Source of the DNA: Clostridiaceae bacterium
GTDB taxonomy: Bacteria; Bacillota; Clostridia; Oscillospirales; Acutalibacteraceae
DNA length: 10,347 nucleotides
Direction of reading: 5' to 3'
Assembly: GCA_016302625.1 (NCBI GenBank)
Contig: JAEDNG010000019.1
Span: forward strand, 1-10,347
Both the position numbers and the translations under genes were made by a program. The notes under the pieces are model-generated. The model was not told the origin of the DNA, ran no database searches, and worked only from the letters and a program-made list of their open reading frames with translations. Shown one piece after another: positions 1 to 6,471 of the stretch (positions are counted from its first letter, which is position 1; every line of letters starts with the position of its first letter).

Positions 1-440
1 TCCGCGGCAAACTGACCGACCTGCTGCTTATCTGCACCGCTGATAACTATCTGGTTAGGAGCCGGTACGTCGATTGTGATTCCGGCGGTCTCCGGTACTA
101 TGACCTGATGAGAATAGCCGAGATTCATTACAAGATTTTTTCCCTGCTTCTGCGCACGGTAACCTACACCGTTTACCTCGAGCGTTTTAGAATAGCCGTT
201 GGTTACGCCCTCGACCATATTTGCTACGAGTGTACGGGTAAGTCCGTGAAGCGCGCGATGGTTTTTGTCATCGCTCGGACGGGTAACGATTATCTCATTG
301 CCCTCTAAAGCGATGCCGATTTCGGGATTAAAGGTATTTTCAAGTGTGCCCTTCGGGCCCTTTACGGTTACCTTGTGTCCGTCAATCTTAACATCGACAC
401 CGGCAGGAATTGTGATAGGTTTCTTTCCTATTCTTGACAT
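1..440 (-). CDS. rplF: 50S ribosomal protein L6 (C-terminus cut off)
   Basis: L6 is a primary 23S rRNA-binding protein of the large subunit, located near the factor-binding (GTPase) centre. Translating from the ATG at 440 gives the typical L6 opening MSRIGKKPI, then a VKGPKGTL stretch around residues 27-34 and a GVGYRAQ stretch around residues 97-103. These are hallmarks of the two tandem L6 folds. A Shine-Dalgarno site (GGAGG, near 449-453) sits just upstream and abuts the rpsH stop. 146 codons are present and the frame is still open at the window edge. L6 is usually about 180 residues, so roughly 35 C-terminal residues lie outside. It is the last gene visible in the operon; rplR, rpsE, rpmD, rplO and secY would be expected next, but that is not visible here. 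Confidence 0.97.
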   Translation of the reverse strand, partial: MSRIGKKPITIPAGVDVKIDGHKVTVKGPKGTLENTFNPEIGIALEGNEIIVTRPSDDKNHRALHGLTRTLVANMVEGVTNGYSKTLEVNGVGYRAQKQGKNLVMNLGYSHQVIVPETAGITIDVPAPNQIVISGADKQQVGQFAA

Positions 441-453
441 CCTTGGCACCTCC

Positions 454-852
454 TTACCAGACATAAGCGAGGACTTCGCCGCCGACATTGGCTTTGCGCG
501 CCTGCTTGTCTGTCATTATGCCCTTAGAGGTGGAAAGGATTGCAATGCCGAGGCCCTTCATGACCTTGGGCATTTCCTCTACGTTTGTATAAATGCGCAG
601 TCCCGGCTTAGAAACACGTCTAATTCCGTTGATAACCTGCGATTTATTGCGGCCGTACTTCAAAGTGATATGAATTACGCCCTGCTTTCCGTCTTCCTCG
701 ACCTGAAAGCCTGTTATATATCCCTCGTCAAGTAAAATCTGGGCGATAGCCTTTTTAACGTTTGACGCAGGAACATCTACCGAATCATGCTTTGCAGAAG
801 CCGCGTTACGAATTCTCGTAAGCATATCTGCTATTGTATCGCTGATTTGCAT
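454..852 (-). CDS. rpsH: 30S ribosomal protein S8
   Basis: S8 is a primary 16S rRNA-binding protein that organises the central domain (helix 21) of the small subunit. The 132-residue product has normal length, opens with MQISDTIADMLTRIRNA, and carries the family signature STSKGIMTD at about residues 107-115, followed by the usual GGEVLAYVW end. The ATG at 852 is preceded by GGAGG eight or so bases upstream. It lies 27 nt after rpsN and 13 nt before rplF, the normal spc order. In Escherichia coli S8 is the translational repressor of the spc operon, binding mRNA near the rplX-rplE region; whether that holds here cannot be read from the sequence, and no obvious S8 target mimic was seen. Confidence 0.98.
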   Translation of the reverse strand: MQISDTIADMLTRIRNAASAKHDSVDVPASNVKKAIAQILLDEGYITGFQVEEDGKQGVIHITLKYGRNKSQVINGIRRVSKPGLRIYTNVEEMPKVMKGLGIAILSTSKGIMTDKQARKANVGGEVLAYVW

Positions 853-879
853 GTCGTCAACCTCCTTTAGCGTTCTGCC

Positions 880-1065
880 TTACCAGCTTGCCTTCTTCAC
901 TCCGGGGATCTCACCCTTATAGGCAAGCTCTCTGAAGCATATACGGCAAATGCCGTACTTGCGAAGATAAGCGTGCGGGCGGCCGCAGATTTTGCATCTG
1001 TTGTACTCTCTTGTTGAAAACTTAGCAGGTCTTGCCTGCTTAACTTTCATAGCAGTCTTAGCCAT
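880..1065 (-). CDS. rpsN: 30S ribosomal protein S14, zinc-binding type Z
   Basis: S14 is a small-subunit head protein needed late in 30S assembly. At 61 residues this is the short type Z form rather than the roughly 90-100 residue type. Four cysteines in two CxxC pairs (C24/C27 and C40/C43) make the expected zinc site, with the typical text RCKICGRPHAYLRKYGICR between residues 23 and 41 and a PGVKKASW end. ATG at 1065 has AAGGAGAA upstream. It sits 11 nt after rplE and before rpsH, the usual place for this form in Firmicutes, where the gene is often named rpsZ or rpsN1. Many such genomes also hold a zinc-free paralogue under Zur control elsewhere; none is in this window. Confidence 0.97.
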   Translation of the reverse strand: MAKTAMKVKQARPAKFSTREYNRCKICGRPHAYLRKYGICRICFRELAYKGEIPGVKKASW

Positions 1066-1076
1066 ATTACTTCTCC

Positions 1077-1616
1077 TTATCTCGCAAACGGAGCGCCCAT
1101 AAGTGTGAGTAACTCACGAGCCTCTTCATCTGTTTTAGCGGTGGTGACAAAAATTATGTCCATACCGCGTACCTTATCGATCTTGTCATACTCGATTTCA
1201 GGGAATATCAGCTGCTCCTTAACGCCCATGGCATAGTTGCCGCGGCCGTCAAAAGCGTCGGGATTAATTCCTCTGAAGTCTCTTACTCTCGGAAGAGCGG
1301 CGTTGAAAAGTCTCTCGACAAATTCATACATGCGCTCGCCGCGGAGTGTGACCTTTGCGCCGATCGGCATGCCCTCGCGAAGCTTGAAGTTAGCAACCGA
1401 CTTCTTCGCGCGGCAGGGAACGGCTTTCTGACCGGTGATGAGGCTTAAATCGCGGATAATAGCGTCTATTACCTTTGAGTTTTCCTTAGCCTCGCCGGCG
1501 CCTACATTGATAACGACCTTCTCGAGCTTCGGAATCTGCATGACGCTCTTGTAGCCAAATTTTGTCATCAGTGCGGGAGCAATAGAATTTTTATACTCGT
1601 TCGACAGTGTTGACAT
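1077..1616 (-). CDS. rplE: 50S ribosomal protein L5
   Basis: L5 binds 5S rRNA and forms part of the central protuberance, contacting the P-site tRNA and the small subunit. The 179-residue product matches the family's usual length. Visible hallmarks are VVINVGAGEA (34-43), the KKSVANFKLREGMPIGAKVTL block (71-91) and RDFRGINPDAFDGRGNY (112-128), the last two being among the most conserved L5 segments. Translation is assigned to the ATG at 1616, preceded by AAGGAGGAC; a second ATG five bases upstream is in another frame. It follows rplX by 19 nt and precedes rpsN by 11 nt. Nothing in the sequence is unusual for the family. Confidence 0.98.
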   Translation of the reverse strand: MSTLSNEYKNSIAPALMTKFGYKSVMQIPKLEKVVINVGAGEAKENSKVIDAIIRDLSLITGQKAVPCRAKKSVANFKLREGMPIGAKVTLRGERMYEFVERLFNAALPRVRDFRGINPDAFDGRGNYAMGVKEQLIFPEIEYDKIDKVRGMDIIFVTTAKTDEEARELLTLMGAPFAR

Positions 1617-1635
1617 GTCATGTCCTCCTTATCTC

Positions 1636-1959
1636 TTAAAAAGTCTCGCCGCATTTTTTGCACATGCGGTCTTTTTTGCCGTCCTCGTAGATTTTTGTAC
1701 CTACTCTTGTCGGCTTATTGCATTTAGGACATACAACCTGAACCTTGCAAGCGTAAATTGCGCCCTCGGTCTCGATTATACCGGACGGATCGCCCGCCTT
1801 TTTCGGCTTTACATGCTTCTTAACCTTGTTGATGCCCTCAACGATTACCTTACCCTCTTTGGGGCTGACCTCAAGTACCTTACCGGTCTTTTTGCGGTCC
1901 TTTTTGTCTCCTGTGAGGAGGATTACGGTATCCCCTGTTTTAACGTGAAGCTTACTCAT
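1636..1959 (-). CDS. rplX: 50S ribosomal protein L24 with C-terminal zinc ribbon
   Basis: L24 is an assembly-initiator protein of the 50S subunit, bound to domain I of 23S rRNA near the exit tunnel. The 107-residue product has the KOW motif at the start (HVKTGDTVILLTGDKKDRKK, residues 5-24) and the typical GIIETEGAIY segment. The C-terminal part holds two CxxC pairs, C77/C80 and C100/C103, spaced as in a zinc ribbon; several bacterial groups keep these cysteines, while many L24 proteins (for example E. coli and Bacillus subtilis) have lost them. Metal binding is inferred from the spacing. The ATG at 1959 follows a GGGAGGTAG-type Shine-Dalgarno site that overlaps the end of rplN, 15 nt away. 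Confidence 0.97.
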   Translation of the reverse strand: MSKLHVKTGDTVILLTGDKKDRKKTGKVLEVSPKEGKVIVEGINKVKKHVKPKKAGDPSGIIETEGAIYACKVQVVCPKCNKPTRVGTKIYEDGKKDRMCKKCGETF

Positions 1960-1974
1960 CTTTTCTACCTCCCA

Positions 1975-2343
1975 TTAAAGCACTTCGGGAGCCAAGGACA
2001 GGATTTTGGTGTAATCCTTGTCGCGCAGCTCTCTGGCTACCGGCCCGAAAATACGTGTTCCTCTCGGATTCTTGTCGTCACGGATAAGAACTGCCGCATT
2101 TTCGTCGAATCTGATGTATGTGCCGTCATTGCGGCGAAGACCTCTCGCGGAACGAACCACAACGGCCTTTACAACGTCGCCCTTCTTAACAGTACCGCCC
2201 GGAGCGGCCTTTTTAACAGAAGCCACGATGACGTCGCCAATGTTGGCATACCTCCTTCTGGAGCCTCCAAGAACGCGGATGCACATGATTTCCTTTGCAC
2301 CGGTGTTGTCGGCAACCTTGAGGTAACTCTGTTGTTGTATCAC
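1975..2343 (-). CDS. rplN: 50S ribosomal protein L14 (GTG start)
   Basis: L14 lies at the subunit interface of the 50S and takes part in bridges to 16S rRNA; it is also the known docking site of the silencing factor RsfS. The 122-residue product is full length for the family. Conserved segments are ADNTGAKE (11-18), GGSRRRYANIGDVI (26-39) and PRGTRIFGPVAREL (93-106). The start is a GTG at 2343: it gives the canonical MIQQQ opening and has a GGAGG eight bases upstream, so no ATG start fits better. The use of GTG is a small departure from the ATG starts of its neighbours. It follows rpsQ by 21 nt. Confidence 0.97.
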   Translation of the reverse strand: MIQQQSYLKVADNTGAKEIMCIRVLGGSRRRYANIGDVIVASVKKAAPGGTVKKGDVVKAVVVRSARGLRRNDGTYIRFDENAAVLIRDDKNPRGTRIFGPVARELRDKDYTKILSLAPEVL

Positions 2344-2364
2344 AGTGTTTTCCTCCTTGTAAGA

Positions 2365-2622
2365 CTACTTAGCCTTTTCGATTATTTCAGCCACACGCCA
2401 GCGTTTATCCTTGGAGAGTGGTCTGGTCTCCATAATAAGAACTCTGTCGCCAACGCCACAGGAATTATTCTCATCATGAGCTTTAAGTCTTATTGTGTTC
2501 TTGATAATCTTCTTATAGAGCGGATGCTTTACGTTATCCTCGATCGCAACGACGACGGTTTTATCCATCTTGTCGCTTACAACCTTACCCACTCTTGTTT
2601 TACGAAGGTTTCTTTCGCTCAT
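2365..2622 (-). CDS. rpsQ: 30S ribosomal protein S17
   Basis: S17 is a primary 16S rRNA-binding protein with an OB fold that nucleates 5'-domain assembly of the small subunit. The 85-residue product has the typical opening MSERNLRKTRVGKVVSDKMDK, the HPLYKK segment (33-38) and the signature METRPLSKDKRWR (64-76). ATG at 2622 is preceded by GGGAGGAAAAGCTAA, giving a good Shine-Dalgarno spacing. It sits 19 nt after rpmC and 21 nt before rplN, as in nearly all bacterial S10 clusters. Length and sequence are ordinary for Firmicutes. Confidence 0.98.
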   Translation of the reverse strand: MSERNLRKTRVGKVVSDKMDKTVVVAIEDNVKHPLYKKIIKNTIRLKAHDENNSCGVGDRVLIMETRPLSKDKRWRVAEIIEKAK

Positions 2623-2641
2623 TTAGCTTTTCCTCCCTCTT

Positions 2642-2851
2642 TTAAGCGTTCGCGCTGTCGTTCTTGATTTCGTTCTCGCGGATAACTGTTTTAATGCGAG
2701 CGATATCCTTTTTGACAGCAACTATACGCATGGGGTTATCGAGCTGGTTAATGGCGAGTTGGAAACGCAGATTAAATAATTCTTCTTTAAGCTTTGTCAA
2801 CTGCTCATTAAGCTCGGGCAAAGTGCTCTGTCTGATTTCCTTTGCATTCAT
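2642..2851 (-). CDS. rpmC: 50S ribosomal protein L29
   Basis: L29 is a small two-helix protein at the polypeptide tunnel exit, next to L23, where it contributes to the docking site of trigger factor and SRP. The 69-residue product is all-helical in character and has the typical text MNAKEIRQ, LKEELFNLRFQLA (21-33) and the VKKDIARIKTVI segment (46-57). Its ATG at 2851 shares one base with the rplP stop (TAATG), so translation is probably coupled to rplP; a purine-rich GGTGAG lies in the rplP end as the likely Shine-Dalgarno site. Confidence 0.97.
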   Translation of the reverse strand: MNAKEIRQSTLPELNEQLTKLKEELFNLRFQLAINQLDNPMRIVAVKKDIARIKTVIRENEIKNDSANA

Positions 2852-3276
2852 TACTGCTCACCACCCATTTCCTGCTTACTGACAAACTTGCACTTAATAG
2901 GAAGCTTGTTTGCGGCAAGACGCATAGCCTCACGGGCCAGCTCCTCGCTTACTCCGCCGATTTCGAACATTACGCGGCCGGGCTTAACGACCGCTACCCA
3001 GTACTCCGGAGAGCCTTTACCTGAACCCATTCGGGTCTCGGCCGGCTTCTCTGTAATCGGCTTATCCGGGAAAATCTTTATCCATACCTGACCGCCACGC
3101 TTAATATAACGGGTCATGGCGATACGGGCAGCCTCGATCTGATTGGAGGTGATCCACGCGGGCTCTAAAGCCTGAAGACCGTAATCGCCGTGGGTTACGG
3201 TATTGCCTCTTGAGGCTGTACCCGTAAGACGTCCGCGGTGTACTCTGCGGTATTTAACACGCTTTGGCATTAACAT
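2851..3276 (-). CDS. rplP: 50S ribosomal protein L16
   Basis: L16 binds late to the 50S near the A site and helps position aminoacyl-tRNA. The 141-residue product opens with MLMPKRVKYRRVHRGRL and carries the family signatures RYIKRGGQVWIKIFPDKP (56-73) and TRMGSGKGSPEYWVA (81-95). The first ATG (3276) is chosen over the in-frame ATG two codons on, because L16 proteins typically begin ML-PKRV and because this ATG overlaps the rpsC stop by one base (TGATG), a coupling arrangement; GGAGGAGCC lies upstream inside rpsC. The 3' end also overlaps rpmC by one base. Confidence 0.98.
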   Translation of the reverse strand: MLMPKRVKYRRVHRGRLTGTASRGNTVTHGDYGLQALEPAWITSNQIEAARIAMTRYIKRGGQVWIKIFPDKPITEKPAETRMGSGKGSPEYWVAVVKPGRVMFEIGGVSEELAREAMRLAANKLPIKCKFVSKQEMGGEQ

Positions 3277-3941
3277 CAGCGGGCTCCTCCTTCCTTTTTA
3301 ACCTTGCGGTTATCAGCAAGAACCTCTCCTTTATAAATCCAAACCTTTACGCCGATACGTCCGTAGGTGGTATTTGCCTCTGCAAAACCGTACTCGATAT
3401 CTGCTCTTAAGGTCTGAAGCGGAATGGTTCCCTCGTGATACTGCTCGCTTCTTGCGATTTCAGCACCGCCTAAACGTCCTGAAACCTGTGTTTTGATACC
3501 CTTTACGCCGAGTCTCATAGCTCTGCCGATGGCGAGCTTCATGGCACGGCGGAAGGAAATACGCTTTTCAAGCTGTGCCGCGATATTCTCGGCAACAAGC
3601 TGAGCGTTAGCATCCGGATTCTTAATCTCAACAATGTTGATTACAACCGGTTTGCCGAGCATCTGCTGGCAGGTGGCGCGAAGCTTTTCGATTTCGCTGC
3701 CGTTGCGTCCGATTACCATACCCGGCTTTGCGCAGTGAATGTGTAATCTTACGCGCTTATCGTCACGTTCGATTTCGATTTTAGAAATACCTGCTGTGAA
3801 AAGAGCTTTTTTCAGGTATTTACGGAGGTTGTAGTCCTCAACCAATGTATCGCCGAACACGTTATCATTGGCAAACCAACGTGAGTCCCAGTTTTTAATT
3901 ACGCCCACACGGAGACCGTGGGGATTAACCTTCTGGCCCAT
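3276..3941 (-). CDS. rpsC: 30S ribosomal protein S3
   Basis: S3 sits in the head of the small subunit at the mRNA entry tunnel and, with S4 and S5, contributes to mRNA unwinding. The 221-residue product starts MGQKVNPHGLRVGVI, the invariant S3 opening. A KH-type RNA-binding domain follows, with its GRNG loop at residues 78-81 (GMVIGRNGSEIEKL), and then the C-terminal S3 domain with GRLGGAEIARSE. The ATG at 3941 has GAAGGAGG about nine bases upstream, overlapping the rplV stop 15 nt away. Length and motifs are ordinary. Confidence 0.98.
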   Translation of the reverse strand: MGQKVNPHGLRVGVIKNWDSRWFANDNVFGDTLVEDYNLRKYLKKALFTAGISKIEIERDDKRVRLHIHCAKPGMVIGRNGSEIEKLRATCQQMLGKPVVINIVEIKNPDANAQLVAENIAAQLEKRISFRRAMKLAIGRAMRLGVKGIKTQVSGRLGGAEIARSEQYHEGTIPLQTLRADIEYGFAEANTTYGRIGVKVWIYKGEVLADNRKVKKEGGAR

Positions 3942-3956
3942 AACTTAACCTCCTTC

Positions 3957-4295
3957 TTAAATCTCGCGTTCTTTAAGAACGATTGTCATATGGCTTGTTC
4001 TCTTTAAGATTCTGTGCGCTCTGCCGTGATCCTTCGGACGGATTCTCTTGAGAGTCGGTCCGGGGCATACGAAGCACTCAGCAACGTAAAGCTTTGAAAC
4101 ATCCATATTGTGATTGTTTTCTGCGTTTGCTATAGCTGACGCTAAAAGCTTCTCTAAATACTCGCAAGCGGACTTAGGAGTAAATTTGAGTATAGCCATA
4201 GCCTTGTCAGCATCCTGATTGCGGATTAAATCCATAACAATCTTCACCTTGCGGGGTGAAATACGGGCGTATTTAAGTGTAGCCCTTGCTTCCAT
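3957..4295 (-). CDS. rplV: 50S ribosomal protein L22
   Basis: L22 spans the large subunit with a globular domain at the surface and a long beta-hairpin that lines the nascent-peptide tunnel; mutations in that hairpin give macrolide resistance in many bacteria. The 112-residue product has the expected AR-I--RKV opening (YARISPRKVKIVMDLIR, 9-25), the SAIANAENNH segment (53-62), and the hairpin stretch from about residue 80 to 100 with KRIRPKDHGRAHRILKR. No insertion or deletion in the hairpin is apparent by eye. ATG at 4295 is preceded by AAAGGAGAG. It lies between rpsS (23 nt gap) and rpsC (15 nt gap). Confidence 0.98.
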   Translation of the reverse strand: MEARATLKYARISPRKVKIVMDLIRNQDADKAMAILKFTPKSACEYLEKLLASAIANAENNHNMDVSKLYVAECFVCPGPTLKRIRPKDHGRAHRILKRTSHMTIVLKEREI

Positions 4296-4318
4296 AGTTA
4301 AACTCTCCTTTCAGCCGC

Positions 4319-4594
4319 TTACTTACCGGTGGTTTTGGAACCGGCGTGACCCTTAAAGGTTCTTGTCGGCGCGAACTCACCGAGCTTGTGACCGACCATA
4401 TCCTCGGTTACATAAACCGGAACATGCTTGCGACCGTCATGAACCGCGAAAGTATGTCCGACGAAATCGGGGAAAATGGTCGAGGAACGGCTCCAGGTCT
4501 TAAGCACGCGCTTTTCGCCGGCTTCGTTCATTTCTTTGACTCTCTTGAGCAGCACAGGCTGCACATAAGGGCCCTTTTTAATGCTTCTTCCCAT
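4319..4594 (-). CDS. rpsS: 30S ribosomal protein S19
   Basis: S19 forms a complex with S13 in the head of the small subunit near the A and P sites and contacts the central protuberance of the 50S. The 91-residue product opens MGRSIKKGPYV and has the conserved TWSRSSTIFPDFVGHT (33-48) and VGHKLGEFAPTRTFKGH (67-83) segments. ATG at 4594 has GAAAGGAGA ten or so bases upstream. It follows rplB by 22 nt and precedes rplV by 23 nt. Ordinary length and sequence. Confidence 0.98.
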   Translation of the reverse strand: MGRSIKKGPYVQPVLLKRVKEMNEAGEKRVLKTWSRSSTIFPDFVGHTFAVHDGRKHVPVYVTEDMVGHKLGEFAPTRTFKGHAGSKTTGK

Positions 4595-4616
4595 GATGAA
4601 ATCTCCTTTCGTCGAA

Positions 4617-5444
4617 TTACTTACGGCGCTTTACGATATACTTATCGGTGCGCTTGTTCTTCTGACGGGTCTTGTATCCGAGAGCGGGCTTGCCCCACGG
4701 AGTAACAGGTCCCGGACGTCCGATCGGTGACTTACCTTCACCACCGCCGTGCGGGTGATCGCAGGGGTTCATTACAGAACCGCGAACGGTAGGTCTCCAG
4801 CCCATATGACGCTTGCGGCCGGCTTTACCGTAATTTACGTTTGCGTGCTCCGGATTTGAAACCACGCCGACGGTAGCCATACAGCCTGCCGGTACGTTGC
4901 GGAGCTCGCCTGAAGGCAGACGGAGAAGCGCCATGCCGTTTTCCTTAGCCATAAGCTGCGCCATGTTACCGGCGGAACGCGCCATCTGTGCTCCCTTTCC
5001 GGGATAAAGCTCAATGTTGTGCAGGAAGGTACCTACCGGTATATTGTTAAGCGGAAGCGCGTTGCCGGGCTTAATGTCGGCGTCGGGACCGCTAACTATT
5101 ACGTCGCCCACCTTTAAATCCTGCGGAGCGATAATGTAGCGTTTTTCGCCGTCCTCATACTGAACGAGGGCGATAAAAGCGGAACGGTTCGGGTCATACT
5201 CAAGAGTCATAACCGTTGCGGGGATTCCGAAACGCTCTCTCTTGAAATCGATAACCCTGTATTTTCTGCGGTTGCCGCCGCCTCTGTGGCGGACGGTGAT
5301 TCTGCCGTAGCTGTTGCGTCCGGCATTTTTCTTGATAGGCTCAAGCAAGCTTCTTTCCGGAGCTACCTTTGAAAGACCCGAATAATCCATTGTGGTCATA
5401 TTGCGGCGGCCCGGAGTAGTAGGCTTGTAATGTTTGATTGCCAT
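4617..5444 (-). CDS. rplB: 50S ribosomal protein L2
   Basis: L2 is a primary 23S rRNA-binding protein, needed for subunit association and close to the peptidyl transferase centre. The product is 275 residues, the usual length, with the opening MAIKHYKPTTPGRR, an OB-like N-terminal domain, and the signature NPCDHPHGGGEGKSPIGRP (226-244). The histidine at 230 corresponds to E. coli His229, long discussed in peptidyl transfer. An in-frame GTG three codons upstream (5453) would add residues not found in the family. It also falls inside the Shine-Dalgarno site GGAGAG (5453-5458), which sits eight bases before the ATG at 5444, so the ATG is the start. The gene follows an unusually long spacer after rplW. 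Confidence 0.97.
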   Translation of the reverse strand: MAIKHYKPTTPGRRNMTTMDYSGLSKVAPERSLLEPIKKNAGRNSYGRITVRHRGGGNRRKYRVIDFKRERFGIPATVMTLEYDPNRSAFIALVQYEDGEKRYIIAPQDLKVGDVIVSGPDADIKPGNALPLNNIPVGTFLHNIELYPGKGAQMARSAGNMAQLMAKENGMALLRLPSGELRNVPAGCMATVGVVSNPEHANVNYGKAGRKRHMGWRPTVRGSVMNPCDHPHGGGEGKSPIGRPGPVTPWGKPALGYKTRQKNKRTDKYIVKRRK

Positions 5445-5472
5445 TTGTTTCACTCTCCTATTTTGGCTTAGC

Positions 5473-5521
5473 GAAGTTTTTAAATTTAAACTTCATACAT
5501 CACCGGAAATCCTTGATTTCC
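5473..5521 (-). promoter_or_regulatory. Two stem-loops in the rplW-rplB spacer
   Basis: The 90-nt gap between rplW and rplB is the longest spacer inside the operon and holds two perfect inverted repeats. The first after rplW is GGAAATC/GATTTCC (5505-5521, 7 bp, 3-nt loop). The second is GAAGTTT/AAACTTC (5473-5494, 7 bp, 8-nt AT-rich loop), ending about 15 nt before the rplB Shine-Dalgarno site. Neither is followed by a run of U on the transcribed strand, so they do not look like terminators. They could mark an RNA-processing site or tune rplB translation or mRNA stability. Function is inference only; the second stem is AT-rich and weak. Confidence 0.35.
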
Positions 5522-5534
5522 TTAAAGACGCTTA

Positions 5535-5828
5535 TCAGATAAGACCGTCAAAGAACTCAATCGGCTTTGAATCGGGCTTTAAGGTAACGATTGCCTTTTT
5601 CCAGGCAGCTGTATAACCGCTGTAACGGCCCATGCGCCTTTCTTTGCCGCGGACGTTGATGGTGTTAACCTTGGCAACGTCAACCTTGAAAAGCTTTGCT
5701 ACGGCGTCGGCAATTTCTATCTTGTTAGCGTCCTTTGCCACCTTAAAGGTGTACTTCTTATCGGCGATTCCCGACATACTTTTTTCGGTTATTACCGGAG
5801 CTATAATGATATCCTGTGCGGCTTTCAT
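5535..5828 (-). CDS. rplW: 50S ribosomal protein L23
   Basis: L23 sits at the tunnel exit and is the main docking point for trigger factor and for SRP. The 97-residue product has the family opening with PVITEKS (11-17), the YTFKVAKDANKIEIADAV segment (26-43), and NTINVRGKERRMGR (55-68), the internal loop region. Length is normal. ATG at 5828 overlaps the rplD stop by one base (TAATG), with AGGAGGTG upstream inside rplD, so translation is probably coupled. The gene ends TGA directly followed by an in-frame-shifted TAA within two bases, then the hairpin-bearing spacer before rplB. Confidence 0.97.
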   Translation of the reverse strand: MKAAQDIIIAPVITEKSMSGIADKKYTFKVAKDANKIEIADAVAKLFKVDVAKVNTINVRGKERRMGRYSGYTAAWKKAIVTLKPDSKPIEFFDGLI

Positions 5829-6451
5829 TATGCATACACCTCCTCAAGCTTTGCTACGGCATTCTTAACGACAACGAGTGTGTCGGCGTTGATAATGTCG
5901 TAGGTGTTGATTGTGTTAACCTGCGCGGATTTAGCGCCCGCGATGTTAGCAATGCTCTTTACGGCATAGGCGTTGTTGTCCTCAAGCACTATAAGAGTCT
6001 TCTTGCCCGCGCCGATAGCCTTTAAGCACTCCGCAACGGTCTTGGTCTTGTAGGTGTCGAGCTTTAACTCGTCGAGAACTATCATATCGCCTGTGGCAAC
6101 CTTATCCGACAAAGCGGATTTAAGAGCAAGTCTTCTTACCTTTTTGTTAAGAGAGTAGGAATAATCTCTCGGCTTCGGGGCGTGAACAATGCCGCCGTGT
6201 CTCCACTGGGGAGCTCTTGTGGAACCCTGTCTTGCGTGACCTGTTCCTTTCTGTCTCCACGGCTTCTTGCCGCCGCCCGAGACCTCTGTGCGGGTCAGAG
6301 TGGATTGTGTGCCCTGACGCTGGTTCGCAAGGTAGTTTACAACCGCCATATGCATTACAACCGCGTTGGGGGCGATTCCGAAAACGGCGTCGCTAAGCGC
6401 GATTTCACCGACGCTTTTACCCGCCATATCGACTACTGCTATATTAGGCAT
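5828..6451 (-). CDS. rplD: 50S ribosomal protein L4
   Basis: L4 has a globular surface domain and a long loop that reaches the tunnel constriction opposite L22. The 207-residue product shows the loop from about residue 45 to 90, including GGGKKPWRQKGTGHARQGS (59-77) and the PQWRHGG end (81-87); changes in this loop give macrolide resistance in other species, and none is evident here. In E. coli L4 represses its own S10 operon through the rpsJ leader; a leader here could play a related part, but nothing in the sequence proves it. ATG at 6451 has GGAAGGAGTG upstream, 20 nt after rplC; the stop overlaps the rplW start. Confidence 0.97.
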   Translation of the reverse strand: MPNIAVVDMAGKSVGEIALSDAVFGIAPNAVVMHMAVVNYLANQRQGTQSTLTRTEVSGGGKKPWRQKGTGHARQGSTRAPQWRHGGIVHAPKPRDYSYSLNKKVRRLALKSALSDKVATGDMIVLDELKLDTYKTKTVAECLKAIGAGKKTLIVLEDNNAYAVKSIANIAGAKSAQVNTINTYDIINADTLVVVKNAVAKLEEVYA

Positions 6452-6471
6452 AATTTAAAACACTCCTTCCC

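Noticed and set aside
1615..2667. A 350-codon plus-strand open frame opposite rplX, rplN and rpsQ.
   Set aside because: It lies antisense to three well-conserved ribosomal genes and crosses their spacers. The predicted product has no recognisable family, and such long shadows are expected opposite codon-biased genes.
5445..5453. GTG at 5453 as start of rplB, three codons earlier.
   Set aside because: It overlaps the Shine-Dalgarno site serving the ATG at 5444 and would add residues absent from the L2 family.
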